Assembly: GCA_017621845.1 (NCBI GenBank)
Contig: JAGASI010000025.1
Location: 126,361 to 190,360 of the forward strand
Length of the DNA: 64,000 bases
Reading direction: 5' to 3'
DNA from: Muribaculaceae bacterium
Lineage (GTDB): Bacteria; Bacteroidota; Bacteroidia; Bacteroidales; Muribaculaceae
A model generated the notes under the pieces. The model searched no databases. It was not told where the DNA came from and was given only the letters and a program-made list of their open reading frames with translations. This document shows positions 61,798-64,000 of this stretch, piece after piece. How positions within the stretch are numbered: position 1 is the stretch's first letter; every line of letters begins with the position of its first letter. The translations under genes were made by a program, and so were the position numbers.

Positions 61798-62583
61798 ATG
61801 AAAATCAAGTCATTACTGCTTGGTCTGTCTGCGGGCCTAATGGTATTTACTTCTTGTAACGACAAAGATGAACCCGACCAGATTGCTTCGGTTACCTATA
61901 GCTTCAGTGTCGCTGCCTCTGACCTCACCGATGATGGATATTGGAACCAGGTATATAATACCGGTGTCGGTAACTCATATTGGAAGCCCGACCTCCAGCT
62001 TACCCATAAAGCAACTGAAACAGTGTATGATGGCGTGACATATAAGTCTTGGATGGGATTTTGCCCCTCGGAGTCGGCCGACACCAAGGATTACAGCGAC
62101 GGTGACTGGATGGCCCACCAATGGACTGCTATCACCGGTAAGGGCGCCGGCATGACCCCGGGATATATTGTGGGCTTCTGGGATGTCAATGAGTCCAAAA
62201 ACGGTATCCCCGAGCCTGTAACCTGTGGCCTCGGCACTGCCTCGACCCAGACTTTCCTGCCTCAGTCTATCTATGTCACCAACACCACATGGTCTTATTA
62301 TGCCATGCTTAACGGCTCGTCATTCAATAAAAAATTTACTGCCGAAGATTGGTGTAAACTTACTATTATCGGCCTGAATGGATATGTCAAAACCGGCGAA
62401 ATAGATGTCTACCTTGCCAAAGATGGTAAGATACTTGACACTTGGGAAAAGGTCGACCTGACTTCCCTTGGCGAATGTAATGTATTGTATTTCCAGATGT
62501 CATCGACCGATACCGGTCAGTGGGGCATGAATAATCCGGCCTACTTCTGTATCGACGATTTTACCGCTATCTATAGATATTAA
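61798..62583 (+). CDS. DUF4465 lipoprotein
   Basis: The product is 261 residues from the ATG at 61798. It has a lipoprotein signal with lipobox near residue 20 (MVFTSC), then a beta-rich DUF4465 domain: KSWMGFCPSESADTKDYSDG, MAHQWTAITGKGAG, YIVGFWDV, SIYVTNTTWSYYAMLNG, and the end motif NNPAYFCIDDFTAIYRY. DUF4465 proteins are surface or secreted carbohydrate-binding-like proteins in gut Bacteroidales; function not established. It has its own promoter and a following hairpin, so it is a single-gene unit. Confidence 0.9.
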   Translation: MKIKSLLLGLSAGLMVFTSCNDKDEPDQIASVTYSFSVAASDLTDDGYWNQVYNTGVGNSYWKPDLQLTHKATETVYDGVTYKSWMGFCPSESADTKDYSDGDWMAHQWTAITGKGAGMTPGYIVGFWDVNESKNGIPEPVTCGLGTASTQTFLPQSIYVTNTTWSYYAMLNGSSFNKKFTAEDWCKLTIIGLNGYVKTGEIDVYLAKDGKILDTWEKVDLTSLGECNVLYFQMSSTDTGQWGMNNPAYFCIDDFTAIYRY

Positions 62584-62606
62584 GGGACAGGCTCTTAAAA
62601 TACCGG

Positions 62607-62632
62607 GGGGGAGGTTCTTAGAACCTGCCCCT
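62607..62632 (+). terminator. Hairpin terminator after the DUF4465 gene
   Basis: GGGG-AGGTTC pairs with GAACCT-CCCC (one bulged G), followed by CATTTTATATT, about 24 bases after the stop codon. Confidence 0.65.
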
Positions 62633-62661
62633 CATTTTATATTAGTGAATAGTAGCTACCC

Positions 62662-63411
62662 ATGTACACAACCCTTCACTGTGTGGCCCTCAGGACCATC
62701 AGACATAACGATTGCACGTCAATCCTCACGGCCTGGAGCCGTGAACAGGGCCGTGTGAGCCTTATCATGCCATCGGGTAACGGTGCCGAGAGTCGGCGTC
62801 GGCGTGCCTTGACCGGCGCACTGGCATTGTTTGAGTGTGAAGCCGATATGCGTCCCGGACAGGAGTTGTCACGTGTTAAAGACCTCAGACCCATAGCTGT
62901 CAACTCCTCGCTTGCCACCGGCCCGGTACATGCTGCCGTAGCTATGTTTCTGGCCGAGGTCACGGGGTCGATACTGCGTGAGGGTGCTCCTGATGCCGTG
63001 TTGTGGGATATTATCGCCCGACTTATCCTCCAGCTTAACAAGGCCGAGGGTCGTGCTCTCGCCAATTTTCATCTATACTATCTTGCTGTCTTGGGCCGGG
63101 TCTTGGGTATCGCTCCCGACGTGGCGACGTGGCGACGTGGCATGTCGTTTGATCTTATCGAGGGGTGTTTTATGACCACGCCTCCCTTACATGGCCATTT
63201 TCTTGATCCCCGCGATGCCCACATGATGAGAATGTTGCTTGACCTCGCCTCTCGATGTGTCAATAACACTGCCTCGGTCGTAAGCCTCGGCCACCTGCGT
63301 CTCACACGTCTCGGTCGAGCCCGAGCTCTCGATATTATGCTGCAGTACTTCAATCACCATTATGCACCTTTGCCCACCCCTTCGTCACTGGCAGTACTCA
63401 GGATGTTGTAG
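62662..63411 (+). CDS. recO: DNA repair protein RecO
   Basis: The 249-residue protein has an N-terminal OB fold (LHCVALRTIRHNDCTSILTAWSREQGRVSLIMPSG), a helical central part, and a C-terminal region (MTTPPLHGHFLD, where some relatives have zinc ligands, here largely missing). RecO works with RecR to load RecA onto SSB-coated gaps. Length and the first 80 residues fit the RecO family in Bacteroidota. The start ATG at 62662 lies 30 bases after the upstream hairpin. No terminator follows closely; the nearest is at 63711. Confidence 0.88.
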   Translation: MYTTLHCVALRTIRHNDCTSILTAWSREQGRVSLIMPSGNGAESRRRRALTGALALFECEADMRPGQELSRVKDLRPIAVNSSLATGPVHAAVAMFLAEVTGSILREGAPDAVLWDIIARLILQLNKAEGRALANFHLYYLAVLGRVLGIAPDVATWRRGMSFDLIEGCFMTTPPLHGHFLDPRDAHMMRMLLDLASRCVNNTASVVSLGHLRLTRLGRARALDIMLQYFNHHYAPLPTPSSLAVLRML

Positions 63412-63582
63412 AAGCGGGATTGTTGGCATGATGTGTAGACTTAGCCATTTTTACTGTGTTAAAATGGCTAATATAATGTGTCTAAATGTTAATAAAATAC
63501 AAGAGGGGTGATATTTTAAGTTTTGAGAATATTATTTTAGATTAATTAACATGTTAAATTAAATTAGACGTGAATTAAGCCA

Positions 63583-63590
63583 TACCTTTG
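63583..63590 (+). promoter_or_regulatory. Rightward -7 box (TACCTTTG) before a possible small RNA
   Basis: Exact TAnnTTTG match with no following protein frame; a -33 TTG is not evident. Confidence 0.45.
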
Positions 63591-63596
63591 CATTGG

Positions 63597-63738
63597 TTTA
63601 AGTAAATATACACTTAACAAACAAAAAGAAATCTAAAATCCTAAAATATAAAATTTTGATAGAAATCCTGAAAGTGAAATAACATTGAATCATCTTCAAG
63701 TATTGTTACCCCCCGGAGCGCCCTACTCCGGGGTTTTT
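63597..63738 (+). ncRNA. Possible small RNA of about 140 nucleotides
   Basis: A promoter box at 63583-63590 and a rho-independent terminator at 63711-63738 bracket a stretch with no start codon leading to a useful frame. Inside are a TTAAGT/ACTTAA hairpin near 63599 and an AACATTGAA/TTCAA-TGTT pairing before the terminator. It does not match any RNA family I can recognise. It could instead be an attenuated leader of a gene beyond the window. Confidence 0.35.
63711..63733 (+). terminator. Strong rho-independent terminator
   Basis: CCCCGGAG pairs with CTCCGGGG across a 7-base loop, followed by TTTTTATTTT. It is the first clear terminator downstream of recO and of the possible small RNA. Confidence 0.88.
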
Positions 63739-63918
63739 ATTTTGGGTCTATAGTCAGCGGCTATCGTGTGTAAATACGGGTCAGCGTACAGGAGCTGTTG
63801 GTAGGGGTCAGCGTGCAAGAAGGCTATAAAATAATGTGATAGGCATGAAAGGCCACAGTTATAGCCGTTCAATAGGCTCGTGACGAAGCCTGTCAGTGAT
63901 GAATAATTCTGAATTAAG

Positions 63919-64000
63919 ATGCGCAGGGCCGGTGGCCCGCGTTGTGATTAACTGCATGCGCAGGGCCGGCGGCCCGAAGCTTGCAGTTAATCACAACGCG
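63919..64000. repeat. GC-rich direct and inverted repeats at the window edge
   Basis: A direct repeat, ATGCGCAGGGCCGG(T/C)GGCCCG, occurs at about 63919 and 63955. A 19-base inverted pair, GCGTTGTGATTAACTGCA-type, occupies about 63938-63956 and 63982-64000. The array contrasts with the AT-rich flank and runs off the window. Confidence 0.8.

Larger units (their letters stand above)
63412..64000. other. Terminal non-coding region with possible RNA gene and repeats
   Basis: The 589 bases to the window edge have no protein gene. They contain a rightward -7 box (63583-63590), a strong terminator (63711-63733), two short direct repeats of GGGTCAGCGT (63778 and 63805), a hairpin-rich stretch (63820-63890), and a GC-rich repeat array at 63919-64000. 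Confidence 0.6.

Noticed and set aside
63820..63862. tRNA-like GGCTATAA/TTATAGCC stem
   Set aside because: The enclosed sequence is far too short for a tRNA and lacks anticodon and T-arm motifs.
1..64000. CRISPR arrays, prophage or transposase genes
   Set aside because: No regularly spaced repeats with unique spacers and no integrase, transposase or phage structural proteins were found.

Overview
The window looks like chromosomal DNA of a Bacteroidales bacterium, and I infer Muribaculaceae or a close relative. Three things point there: Bacteroidota-type promoters (TAnnTTTG -7 box) ahead of many genes, gldE/gldD homologues beside a phosphopantetheinyl transferase, and secreted proteins with type IX secretion-like C-terminal sorting domains. 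The content is almost entirely core chromosome. I saw no rRNA, tRNA, CRISPR array, prophage or insertion sequence.

Layout. 1-2205: the start of a Na/Pi cotransporter (minus, cut by the window edge), then an LD-carboxypeptidase and a TPR protein (plus). 2266-7428 (minus): uvrC, apt, mnmG, ybeY, with a parS-like palindrome at 4819. 8016-13527 (plus): an envelope or LPS-core locus with three glycosyltransferases, an LTA-synthase-like membrane sulfatase and a Kdo/LPS-type kinase; a second parS-like site lies in frame inside one of these genes. 13619-23178 (plus): nucleoside kinase, meaB, DUF1573 protein, acetyltransferase, secreted endonuclease I, S24 repressor, gldE, gldD, phosphopantetheinyl transferase.

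23267-51861 (all minus) is dominated by the division and cell-wall (dcw) genes, in two blocks. The promoter-proximal block is rsmH-ftsL-ftsI-murE-mraY, followed by mrp and a terminator. The distal block is murD-ftsW-murG-murC-ftsQ-ftsA-ftsZ, followed by a membrane pseudokinase and recA. Between the blocks sit aroQ, a shortened TatD hydrolase, argS (preceded by a tandem 72-bp hairpin repeat), a BI-1 protein, a MATE transporter, ferritin, a BspA-like LRR protein and trmB. Within that interruption, 37412-38143 is a strongly AT-rich gene-free stretch with several near-consensus DnaA boxes. The two parS sites and an apparent GC-skew reversal across the window make it a candidate replication origin (inference).

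52118-61612 (minus): a large secreted multi-domain protein, a glycosyltransferase, a flippase, ruvB, a heptosyltransferase-like GT9 and a DUF4254 protein. 61798-63411 (plus): a DUF4465 lipoprotein and recO. The last 590 bases hold a possible small RNA (promoter plus strong terminator) and a set of direct and inverted repeats that runs into the window edge.

The most notable points are the paired parS sites, the candidate origin inside a split dcw cluster, a pseudokinase beside ftsZ, twin palindromic operators upstream of rsmH where mraZ would normally be, the hairpin repeat upstream of argS, and an octanucleotide repeat inside the phosphopantetheinyl transferase gene. I did not find a clearly new multi-gene system.
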